39,873 nt of DNA from Paludibacteraceae bacterium (GTDB taxonomy: Bacteria > Bacteroidota > Bacteroidia > Bacteroidales > Paludibacteraceae), in the NCBI GenBank assembly GCA_905233375.1, contig CAJOEJ010000010.1, forward strand, positions 16,952 to 56,824, read 5' to 3'. A model generated the notes under the pieces. It had not been told where the DNA came from and did not search any database. It worked only from the letters and a program-made list of their open reading frames with translations. The translations under genes were made by a program, and so were the position numbers. Position 1 is the stretch's first letter; each line of letters starts with the position of its first letter. Positions 34,251 to 39,873 of this stretch are shown one piece after another.

Positions 34251-34316
34251 TATTTGGACAAAAATCACAAAAAAATCTGCACTTTGCATGCAGATTTGGA
34301 TTTTTGGGGCGCATTT
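34242..34316. repeat. 75-bp repeat, copy A (terminator plus -33 box)
   Basis: Nearly identical to 35127-35201 over 75 bp. Contains the hairpin arms AAATCTGCA/TGCAGATTT (34273-34297), followed on the minus strand by a T-run (intrinsic terminator form), and then the CTTG promoter box for the unit downstream. It separates the two toxin-antitoxin units. 34317-34494 shows no gene. Confidence 0.9.
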
Positions 34317-34494
34317 GGGACTCTTTTGGACAAAGCAGCTGTCTGTCAGCGCGATGATCGCCTCTCGCACGCAAACCATACAGCCACAGATGACTCCCTG
34401 CCGGAAGTATCCGCTTTCCCATCGTCTGGATTCGTTGTATGGTTGGTATGCTGTTCATATTCACTCTGATTTAGATACTTGTGGATTACCGCTT

Positions 34495-34827
34495 TTAGTT
34501 CGTTGGAAAAGTTATGAGACGAGCTGCCAAGTCCTCGGCATTCTGGCGCGTATCCCATACATCTACTATCTCTATCGAATTATCCGTAACTCGATAGATA
34601 ATTTTTGTCAAATCCTCAATAACCAGCCGGCGAAACTCATAACGTGCACCTGCCAATAATGGTTCCTCTTGTCCGAGTCCGGGATTGGTCTTCAATTGAT
34701 TAACCTCCCTATATACTATGCGGGCATATTGCTTGGCGCGCGTTCTGCCAAACGAATCCGCTATATAACCGATAATCCGGCCATACGACCATTCGGCTCT
34801 CTTTGACCAGAGGACGTTTTCAATCAT
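34495..34827 (-). CDS. RelE/ParE-family toxin
   Basis: 110 residues. VLWSKRAEWSYGRIIGYIADSFG, ARIVYREVNQLKTNPGLGQEEPLL, YEFRRLVIEDLTKIIYRVTDNSIEIVDVWDTRQN: the helix hairpin followed by the four-strand sheet of RelE/ParE toxins, with the usual RRL..KIIYRV..I.I..VWDTRQ ending. Such toxins cleave ribosome-bound mRNA or inhibit gyrase; which applies is not visible. It overlaps the upstream antitoxin as ATGA (34824-34827), so translation is coupled. Confidence 0.9.
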   Translation of the reverse strand: MIENVLWSKRAEWSYGRIIGYIADSFGRTRAKQYARIVYREVNQLKTNPGLGQEEPLLAGARYEFRRLVIEDLTKIIYRVTDNSIEIVDVWDTRQNAEDLAARLITFPTN

Positions 34828-35084
34828 ACAGCTTCATCATATGAGCGTTCCAAGCGCTCGTTCATTCGTTCAAGCACTTCCTCGTTGGTGAAACACTCTC
34901 CGCGTTCAATCTCCGCAACACCTTCTTCGGCGCTCGCGATCAACTGCCGACGCACAGATTCGTCCACTCCGGTAGAACTCAACCTCCGTACGTTCGCCTG
35001 CATCTCCGCAATCACTCTTTTCTGCTCCGGCAGAGACAGAGTGAACATCACTTGAATGAGACTGTCTAATGTATCCTGTGCCAT
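34824..35084 (-). CDS. Antitoxin of the RelE/ParE pair
   Basis: 86 residues, acidic, mostly helical (LDSLIQVMFTLSLPEQKRVIAEMQ, RRQLIASAEEGVAEIERGECFTNEEVLERMNERLERSYDEAV). The end, with G-E-x-F/V-x-x-E-E-V and a charged helix, is typical of RelB/ParD-like antitoxins that wrap around the toxin. First gene of the pair. The promoter is at 35104-35135. Autoregulation by the complex is usual in the family but not shown here. Confidence 0.82.
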   Translation of the reverse strand: MAQDTLDSLIQVMFTLSLPEQKRVIAEMQANVRRLSSTGVDESVRRQLIASAEEGVAEIERGECFTNEEVLERMNERLERSYDEAV

Positions 35085-35103
35085 ACTTTTGCGATTTTGT
35101 TCG

Positions 35104-35135
35104 CAAAATTACATATAATTTTTGATATATGCAAG
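35104..35135 (-). promoter_or_regulatory. Promoter of the intact toxin-antitoxin operon
   Basis: Minus-strand CTTG (35132-35135), a 20-nt spacer and TAATTTTG (35104-35111). The -33 box is part of the 75-bp repeat. Leader about 20 nt. Confidence 0.65.
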
Positions 35136-35201
35136 TATTTGGACAAAAATCACAAAAAAATCTGCACTTTGCATGCAGATTTGGATTTTTTGGGCGCATT
35201 T
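35127..35201. repeat. 75-bp repeat, copy B (terminator plus -33 box)
   Basis: Partner of 34242-34316. The hairpin arms at 35158-35182 plus T-run form a minus-strand terminator about 30 bp past the lptF/G stop codon, so it ends the panD-tgt-lptF/G operon and carries the promoter box of the next unit. Confidence 0.9.
35158..35182 (-). terminator. Intrinsic terminator after lptF/G
   Basis: Arms AAATCTGCA and TGCAGATTT with a 7-nt loop, followed on the minus strand by a run of seven T (including the arm end). Confidence 0.75.
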
Positions 35202-35209
35202 CATGCCCA

Positions 35210-36283
35210 TTACCGGCTGGCGCGGAGGTAGAGGGGGATCGAGATGGCGAGGAAGACCAGATTAGGCAGCCAGGCTGCCATAAAAGGAGACATGACATTA
35301 TTGACCGAGAACGTCGTGCTGACCGTTGAAAACAAGATATATGCCGCGGTCAGGACAATGCCTATTCCAAGGTTTTTGCCCATTCCTCCGCGGACCTTTC
35401 TGCTGGACATCGTGACGCCCAACAGGGTCATGATGAACGCTCCGAGGGGCGACGCCCAGCGCTTGTGGTACTCGACCTCAAACGCCTTGACGTTCCCGCT
35501 TCCACGCTCCCGCTGGCGCTTCATGTAATACCGCAGTTCGGGCGTCGTCATCTGCTGCGCCTGTTGCGCCGTAATGAACATCTCATCGGGGATGATGGGA
35601 AGCGTAATATCCTTACGTTCACCGCGTTCCAGCGTCTCGCGCATCTCTTCAAAACGGCGCTCGGTATAGTTGTCCAGATGCCAGTAATTGAGCGAATCGT
35701 AATAGATACGGTCCGCCGTTATACGCTGCACGAGCGTCTTGCCTTCAAAATGCTCGATCGAGCAGCGGTAGCCGATATTCGACCGGCGCTGGAACGATTC
35801 GATATAGAGGATGGTTCCTGGTTCGACCTCCAGTTGCATGTTACGCGCATGGTCGGAGGTGAAATGCTCGATGTACATGTCCGTGAAATGCAACATCCGC
35901 TCCGAGCTTCGGGGAATGACCCATCCGCCCAACACTATCCCTAACACGAAGAGCAGTGCCGCCGACAAACCGTACGGGACCATCAGGCGGTGGTAACTCA
36001 TGCCCGCCGCCTGCATGGCGATGATCTCCGAGTTGCCGGCTAACTTGGACGTGAAAAAAATGACCGAGATGAAGATGAACAGCGAACTGAACATGTTCAT
36101 ATAATACGGAATGAACGGCAGGTAATAATCCAGAAGAATCTCCCGCAGCGGCACCTGGTGTTCGAAGAAATCATCCATCTTCTCCGTCAGGTCAAAGACG
36201 ATAGCGATAGAGAGAATGAGCACGATGGAAAAGAAGAACGTGCCCAGAAACTTACGGATGATATAATAATCCAAGCGTTTCAC
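35210..36283 (-). CDS. LPS export permease, LptF/LptG (YjgP/YjgQ) family
   Basis: 357 residues. N-terminal RLDYYIIRKFLGTFFFSIVLILSIAIVFDLTEKMDDF is the family signature. Three hydrophobic segments lie in the first 125 residues, then a periplasmic jellyroll-like region (about 130-270), then three more at the C-terminus (WASPLGAFIMTLLGVTMSSRK.., LGIGIVLTAAYILFS, WLPNLVFLAISIPLYLRA). LptF and LptG form the inner-membrane part of the Lpt transporter that lifts lipopolysaccharide out of the membrane using LptB. F or G cannot be told apart from the single copy here. It follows tgt by about 28 bp, with heptamer repeats in the gap. Confidence 0.92.
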   Translation of the reverse strand: MKRLDYYIIRKFLGTFFFSIVLILSIAIVFDLTEKMDDFFEHQVPLREILLDYYLPFIPYYMNMFSSLFIFISVIFFTSKLAGNSEIIAMQAAGMSYHRLMVPYGLSAALLFVLGIVLGGWVIPRSSERMLHFTDMYIEHFTSDHARNMQLEVEPGTILYIESFQRRSNIGYRCSIEHFEGKTLVQRITADRIYYDSLNYWHLDNYTERRFEEMRETLERGERKDITLPIIPDEMFITAQQAQQMTTPELRYYMKRQRERGSGNVKAFEVEYHKRWASPLGAFIMTLLGVTMSSRKVRGGMGKNLGIGIVLTAAYILFSTVSTTFSVNNVMSPFMAAWLPNLVFLAISIPLYLRASR

Positions 36284-36284
36284 G

Positions 36285-36312
36285 CTTATTGGTGATTGGT
36301 AATTGGTGATTT
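36285..36312. repeat. Heptamer repeats TTGGTGA/TTGGTAA ahead of lptF/G
   Basis: Three tandem 7-mers (TTGGTGA, TTGGTAA, TTGGTGA) fill the gap between the tgt stop and the lptF/G start. Similar 7-mers precede the sirtuin gene (15515-15535) and the Nudix gene (17250-17266, 17310-17330). Confidence 0.8.
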
Positions 36313-37445
36313 TACAATCGCTTCATGATGTCGGGCAGGACGGAGGCTTTCCATGCACTATAATCGCCGGCGAGGATATGCTGGCGCGCCTGCGTCACCA
36401 AGTCCAGATAGAACGCCAGATTATGGATGGAGAGCACCTCGAGTCCGAGCATCTCCTGCGCGTGAATCAAATGACGAACGTAGGCGCGCGTATAGGCGTG
36501 ATCCACGTAAGAAGTGCCGTACGGATCGAGCTCCGTGAAGTCGTCCTCCCATTTCTTGTTGCGCAGGTTCATGACGCCTTGCCACGTGAAAATCATGCCG
36601 TTACGTCCGTTACGGGTCGGCATGACGCAGTCGAACATATCTACTCCGCGTTCGATCGCCTCCAGGATGTTCCACGGCGTTCCGACGCCCATGAGATAGC
36701 GCGGTTTGTCGGTCGGCAGGATGTCGTTGCACACCTCGATCATATCGTACATGACTTCGGTCGGTTCGCCCACCGCGAGTCCGCCGATTGCATAGCCGTC
36801 GCGGTCCAGATCACGCAGGCGTTTGGACGCCTCCTGCCGCAGATCGGAATAGGTGCAACCCTGCACGATGGGGAACAGATGCTGCTGGTAGCCGTACTTG
36901 TCTTCCGTGCCGTCGAACTGCGCGATGCAGCGGTCGAGCCACCGGTGGGTGCGTTCCATCGAACTGCGGGCGTAGGTCTTGTCCGCCGTTCCGGGACAGC
37001 ATTCGTCAAACGCCATCATGATATCCGCTCCGATCGAGCGCTGTATGTCCATGACGTTCTCCGGCGTGAAGAGCAGTTTGCGCCCGTCGATATGGCTGCT
37101 GAAGCGCACTCCGTCCTCGGTCATCTTGCGGATATCGGTCAGGCTAAACACCTGAAAACCACCGCTGTCGGTCAGGATCGGACGTGTCCATCCTTCGAAC
37201 CGGTGGAGTCCGCCAGCCTGCTCGAGGATCTGCGTGCCCGGACGCAGAAAGAGATGGTAGGTATTGCCCAGAATGATCTGCGCTTTGATATCCTCCTCCA
37301 GCTCGCGGCGTTGCACACCTTTGACAGTACCGACCGTTCCGACCGGCATAAAAATGGGCGTCAAAATATCCCCATGGTCGGTGTGAACAACACCGGCACG
37401 CGGTCCGACGCCGCTGTCTCCTGATTTCAGTTCGAAGAAGTTCAT
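36312..37445 (-). CDS. tgt: Queuine tRNA-ribosyltransferase
   Basis: 377 residues. Exchanges guanine for preQ1 at the wobble position of GUN tRNAs. Active-site regions: LTDSGGFQVFSL with catalytic D93, DIMMAFDECCPG (141-152), GGLAVGEP (221-228) and the nucleophile D272 in FDCVMPTRNGR. The zinc site of the usual bacterial enzyme (C-x-C-x2-C and His) is altered: YGTSYVDH (309-316) replaces the cysteine segment, while H341 in SIHNLAFYL remains. This Cys-free form occurs, as I recall, in other Bacteroidota Tgt. It is the second gene of the panD-tgt-lptF/G unit, 16 bp after panD. Confidence 0.95.
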   Translation of the reverse strand: MNFFELKSGDSGVGPRAGVVHTDHGDILTPIFMPVGTVGTVKGVQRRELEEDIKAQIILGNTYHLFLRPGTQILEQAGGLHRFEGWTRPILTDSGGFQVFSLTDIRKMTEDGVRFSSHIDGRKLLFTPENVMDIQRSIGADIMMAFDECCPGTADKTYARSSMERTHRWLDRCIAQFDGTEDKYGYQQHLFPIVQGCTYSDLRQEASKRLRDLDRDGYAIGGLAVGEPTEVMYDMIEVCNDILPTDKPRYLMGVGTPWNILEAIERGVDMFDCVMPTRNGRNGMIFTWQGVMNLRNKKWEDDFTELDPYGTSYVDHAYTRAYVRHLIHAQEMLGLEVLSIHNLAFYLDLVTQARQHILAGDYSAWKASVLPDIMKRL

Positions 37446-37461
37446 ATCCGTAACGTGCTGA

Positions 37462-37806
37462 TTACGAGATTCTGTTATTCACCGGGAACACGATCGACGG
37501 TTTGAAGTGCTGCGCCTCTTGGGGCTCCATGAGTGCGTACGCCATGATGATGACGGTGTCTCCGACATGAACCAGATGCGCCGCCGCACCGTTGATACAA
37601 ATACACCCCGAACCGCTTTTGCCGGGGATGACATAGGTCTCCAGCCGTGCGCCGTTGGTGTTGTCCACCACCTGGACCCGCTCGCCGGCATAGATATTGG
37701 CAGCCTTCATGAGCGCTTCGTCAATGGTGATGGAACCGATATATTCCAGGTTCGCTTCGGTCACCTGAACACGATGAATTTTCGATTTCAGAATATTCAA
37801 TAACAT
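37462..37806 (-). CDS. panD: Aspartate 1-decarboxylase proenzyme
   Basis: 114 residues from the ATG at 37804-37806. A longer frame upstream crosses the promoter and was not used. PanD makes beta-alanine for pantothenate and CoA. The self-cleavage site is visible at G24-S25 (EYIGSITID), where Ser25 becomes the pyruvoyl group, with K9 (LKSKIHR), R54-type and [18 protein letters not shown] regions of the fold intact. First gene of the operon with tgt and lptF/G, driven by the promoter at 37827-37858. Confidence 0.95.
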   Translation of the reverse strand: MLLNILKSKIHRVQVTEANLEYIGSITIDEALMKAANIYAGERVQVVDNTNGARLETYVIPGKSGSGCICINGAAAHLVHVGDTVIIMAYALMEPQEAQHFKPSIVFPVNNRIS

Positions 37807-37826
37807 GCTTGTTTCAATTTCGGGTG

Positions 37827-37858
37827 CAAAATTACAAAAAAAATCCCACATACGCAAA
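37827..37858 (-). promoter_or_regulatory. Promoter of panD-tgt-lptF/G
   Basis: Minus-strand TTTG (37855-37858), a 20-nt spacer and TAATTTTG (37827-37834), about 20 bp before the panD ATG. Confidence 0.82.
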
Positions 37859-37887
37859 TGTACGCGGGATTTTTTTTGTTTTGTACG

Positions 37888-38172
37888 TTAACGGAGCTCT
37901 ATTCGGCGTCTTTCCATGTGGTCGCCCACTTTTGCATACAGCCGGTAGGTACCGGGTACTAACTCGAACTCTACATAACTGCCCTTTTCCTTGAGAAGAA
38001 GCTTACCGTCCAATGTGTAGATACGTGCTTCTTCCAGGTCCTGGGACGCTACTACGAGAGTGTTCTCGCGGAAGCGAACAGTGAAATTATCATTGCTTTT
38101 TGCGGCATCCGCGAAGGTAACTCCTGTTAACAATGTGACAAACATCACTAAACTGACTAATACCTTTTTCAT
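37888..38172 (-). CDS. Small secreted protein resembling a free-standing T9SS C-terminal domain
   Basis: 94 residues. Signal peptide MKKVLVSLVMFVTLLTGVTFADA (1-23), then a single small beta-domain: FTVRFRENTLVVASQDLEEARIYTLDGKLLLKEKGSYVEF and ELVPGTYRLYAKVGDHMERRRIEL. The order (strand, I/V-Y-x-x-D-G-K-L-L, G-x-Y-x-L-x-x-x, charged last strand) is that of Por secretion CTDs and of short DUF3244-type proteins of Bacteroidales, but with no cargo domain in front. Own promoter 38271-38302. Function unknown. It could be a periplasmic or surface protein or a decoy-like CTD. Confidence 0.75.
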   Translation of the reverse strand: MKKVLVSLVMFVTLLTGVTFADAAKSNDNFTVRFRENTLVVASQDLEEARIYTLDGKLLLKEKGSYVEFELVPGTYRLYAKVGDHMERRRIELR

Positions 38173-38270
38173 TTTTTGTCCTTTCTTTTAAAGATCGTGC
38201 GGTCTCAGATAACGGGTCTCCCCTGTCGGCTTGTTTGCCTGCGGAGACTCTCCGCTTCTGAAATCCGGTG

Positions 38271-38302
38271 CAAAGGTACTGCCTTTTTACGACCCGACCA
38301 AA
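38271..38302 (-). promoter_or_regulatory. Promoter of the small CTD-like protein gene
   Basis: Minus-strand TTTG (38299-38302), a 20-nt spacer and TACCTTTG (38271-38278) in the GCAGTACCTTTGCAC form. The leader of about 90 nt contains a GCGGAGA/TCTCCGC palindrome (38240-38254). 38303-38485 is AT-rich and shows no gene. Confidence 0.82.
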
Positions 38303-38485
38303 TATTTTATCAAAAAAGTGTTAAATTTCCACAAATTGATGAATCGGTTTGACAAATTATCACGTATTCGCTGAATTGGCTTACATTTTGTCAGTTTGAC
38401 TTATCAAAAAGTAACCCGCAAGTTAAAAAGAAGAAACTAAAAATTAACAAATATGCACTAAAAATCACACGAAATATACTTTTTT

Positions 38486-38517
38486 CTTGTGTATTTGAAA
38501 TTTTTGTTGTAATTTTG
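38486..38517 (+). promoter_or_regulatory. Promoter of the polyprenyl synthase gene
   Basis: CTTG (38486-38489), a 20-nt spacer and TAATTTTG (38510-38517). The coding ATG at 38538 follows after a very short leader. Confidence 0.65.
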
Positions 38518-38537
38518 CAGTCGATTTTGTGCGCAAT

Positions 38538-39536
38538 ATGGCTACGTTACACGATATACGCAAACCCATTCAGGCGGAGTGGAAGCGCTACGAGGCGCTG
38601 AAAGACGAGATCCTGCAGACGAACGACGACAAGCGTTTGCATGAAGTGTTGCGTTACATCGCTTCGCGCAGCGGCAAGCAGTTACGCCCGCTGGTGGTTC
38701 TGCTGTCGGCACAGATCTGCAATCCGGTCACGGACAAGACGCTGCGTACCGCCGCCGCGCTGGAGATGCTGCATAACGCGAGTCTCGTGCATGACGACGT
38801 GGTTGATAACTCCGACACGCGGCGCGGACAGCCTGCCGTACACACCCTGTGGAGCAACAAGATCGCCGTGCTGACCGGCGACTATATGCTGGCGCAGGTC
38901 ATCGGACTCGTGGCGGAAGTGCGCAATATCCATATTTTAGAGATCGTGTCGCGTCTGGGTCGCAGTCTGAGCAGCGGCGAGATGCTGCAACTGCATGCCG
39001 GTCAGACGATGTGGATAGACGAGGCGCAGTACCTGCGTGTGATCGAGCAGAAGACGGCGCAACTGTTCCAGGCCTGTTCGGAAGCCGGCGCCGAGTCCGC
39101 CGGTTGCACCCAGCGTCAACGCGCCGCGCTCGGACGATACGGACGGCTGTTGGGACTCTGCTTCCAGATCAAAGACGACATCTTCGACTACAGCGACCTG
39201 GAGGAATTAGGCAAACCGACGATGAGCGACCTGCGGGACGGCAAAGTGACGCTGCCCCTCATCAGCGCCCTGCAGCGCGCACCCAAGGACGAAGCGGACA
39301 CGATCCGCTCCTACGGGGAGAAATTAGCCGCCAAGGAATATACCGCCGACGAACAGCCGCGCATACTGGACGCCATCAAAGCGTTCGTACTGCGTTTTCA
39401 CGGGGACGAGTATGCCGTACAACGAATGCTGGCGTACAAAAAAGAAGCCACGGAAGCACTTCAAATGTTCCGTGACTGTGAGGAAAAACGCAGTCTGATA
39501 GCGTTACTCGATTTCGCCATCAACCGTATTCAGTAA
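38538..39536 (+). CDS. Trans-type polyprenyl diphosphate synthase
   Basis: 332 residues from the ATG at 38538; a GTG at 38529 is too near the expected transcription start. Both Asp-rich motifs are present: DDVVD (86-90, in SLVHDDVVDNSDTRRG) and DDIFD (213-217, in CFQIKDDIFDY), with GKQLRP (46-51) and GDYMLAQ (114-120). They bind Mg2+ and the diphosphates of IPP and the allylic substrate. Small residues ahead of the first motif (MLHNASL) fit a medium or long-chain (octaprenyl-type, IspB-like) product for menaquinone rather than farnesyl. The 3' end overlaps the convergent sufD by 33 bp. Confidence 0.92.
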   Translation: MATLHDIRKPIQAEWKRYEALKDEILQTNDDKRLHEVLRYIASRSGKQLRPLVVLLSAQICNPVTDKTLRTAAALEMLHNASLVHDDVVDNSDTRRGQPAVHTLWSNKIAVLTGDYMLAQVIGLVAEVRNIHILEIVSRLGRSLSSGEMLQLHAGQTMWIDEAQYLRVIEQKTAQLFQACSEAGAESAGCTQRQRAALGRYGRLLGLCFQIKDDIFDYSDLEELGKPTMSDLRDGKVTLPLISALQRAPKDEADTIRSYGEKLAAKEYTADEQPRILDAIKAFVLRFHGDEYAVQRMLAYKKEATEALQMFRDCEEKRSLIALLDFAINRIQ

Positions 39537-39873
39537 GCGTTCGCGGAGCGCTTCATCCGCAATCGTATTCAGCACATCTTTCATGAACGCCGCCACGAGC
39601 ATCTCCCGTGCCCGTTGTACGTCGATGCCGCGCTGCTGCATGTAGAAGAGCGCCGACTCGTCGAGCTGTCCCGTCGAGGCGCCGTGCGTCGCTTTCACGT
39701 CATCGGCGTAGATCTCCAGTTGGGGCATCGTGCGCATGAGGGCGTCGTCCGAGAGCAGCAGATTGCGGTTGGTCTGGTGTGCCTCGACCTGCTGCGCGTC
39801 CGGGCGGATACGCAGATCGCCGACGAAGCGTCCCTGCGCTTCATCCCGCAGGACGAACTTGACCAGCTGTTCC
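39504..39873 (-). CDS. sufD: SufD-like Fe-S cluster assembly protein, C-terminal fragment (cut by window edge)
   Basis: 123 codons are visible, from EQLVKFVLRDEAQGRFVG through AHQTNRNLLLSDDALMRTMPQLEIYADDVKATHGASTGQLDE to the stop. QTNRNLLLS, PQLEIYADDVKATHGAS and the FYMQQRGID..AR.ML..AF end are the conserved C-terminal half of the SufB/SufD family. The D-type is preferred from the short helical tail. SufD works with SufB and the ATPase SufC as the scaffold for Fe-S clusters. Its tail overlaps the convergent synthase gene by 33 bp. Confidence 0.92.
   Translation of the reverse strand, partial: EQLVKFVLRDEAQGRFVGDLRIRPDAQQVEAHQTNRNLLLSDDALMRTMPQLEIYADDVKATHGASTGQLDESALFYMQQRGIDVQRAREMLVAAFMKDVLNTIADEALRERLLNTVDGEIE

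Overview
The window is from a Bacteroidales-type (Bacteroidota) chromosome of moderate GC content. Three things point there. Promoters follow the Bacteroidota form TTTG-N20-TAnnTTTG, with little sign of Shine-Dalgarno sequences. There are giant secreted beta-sandwich repeat proteins with type IX-secretion-like C-termini. The housekeeping genes (tuf behind four tRNAs, Zn-less sirtuin, Tgt lacking the zinc cysteines, YhcG nucleases, SufD) resemble that order.

Layout. 1-2080: start of tuf, a Thr-Gly-Tyr-Thr tRNA operon, a Xer-type recombinase and a divergent tRNA-Arg. 2357-11953: a 3198-residue secreted protein built of about 29 cadherin-like beta-sandwich repeats, interrupted by a PCMD-like domain, with a CTD-like end. 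12250-12780: a Gly-Leu-Leu tRNA operon whose promoter region nearly copies that of tRNA-Arg. 12802-14808: a 668-residue surface protein that looks like a fusion of a small tail-anchored protein with a secreted protein. 14815-18750: an operon-like run of MATE exporter, Nudix hydrolase, TtcA-like enzyme, DMT protein and sirtuin, with heptamer repeats in its gaps. 19012-29790: a 3458-residue InlB-repeat secreted protein followed by a small secreted protein with a membrane tail. It shares its last ~480 residues with the 668-residue protein.

29826-35201 is an accessory or defence-like island. It holds two YhcG (DUF1016) genes, one cut short; an AAA ATPase with an unknown Cys-containing partner; one intact and one damaged RelE/ParE toxin-antitoxin pair; and several short repeats at gene borders. 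35210-39873 returns to core genes: lptF/G, tgt, panD, a small CTD-like secreted protein, a polyprenyl diphosphate synthase and the end of sufD.

The most interesting signals are these: the surface-protein family with a shared C-terminal module and a small P-x-G/TM/Arg-tailed partner that is separate at one locus and fused at the other; the ATPase plus unknown-partner operon; the 53-bp repeat at the 3' ends of two neighbouring accessory operons; and the 75-bp terminator-promoter repeat in front of both toxin-antitoxin units. All functions are read from motifs by eye; no database search was run.
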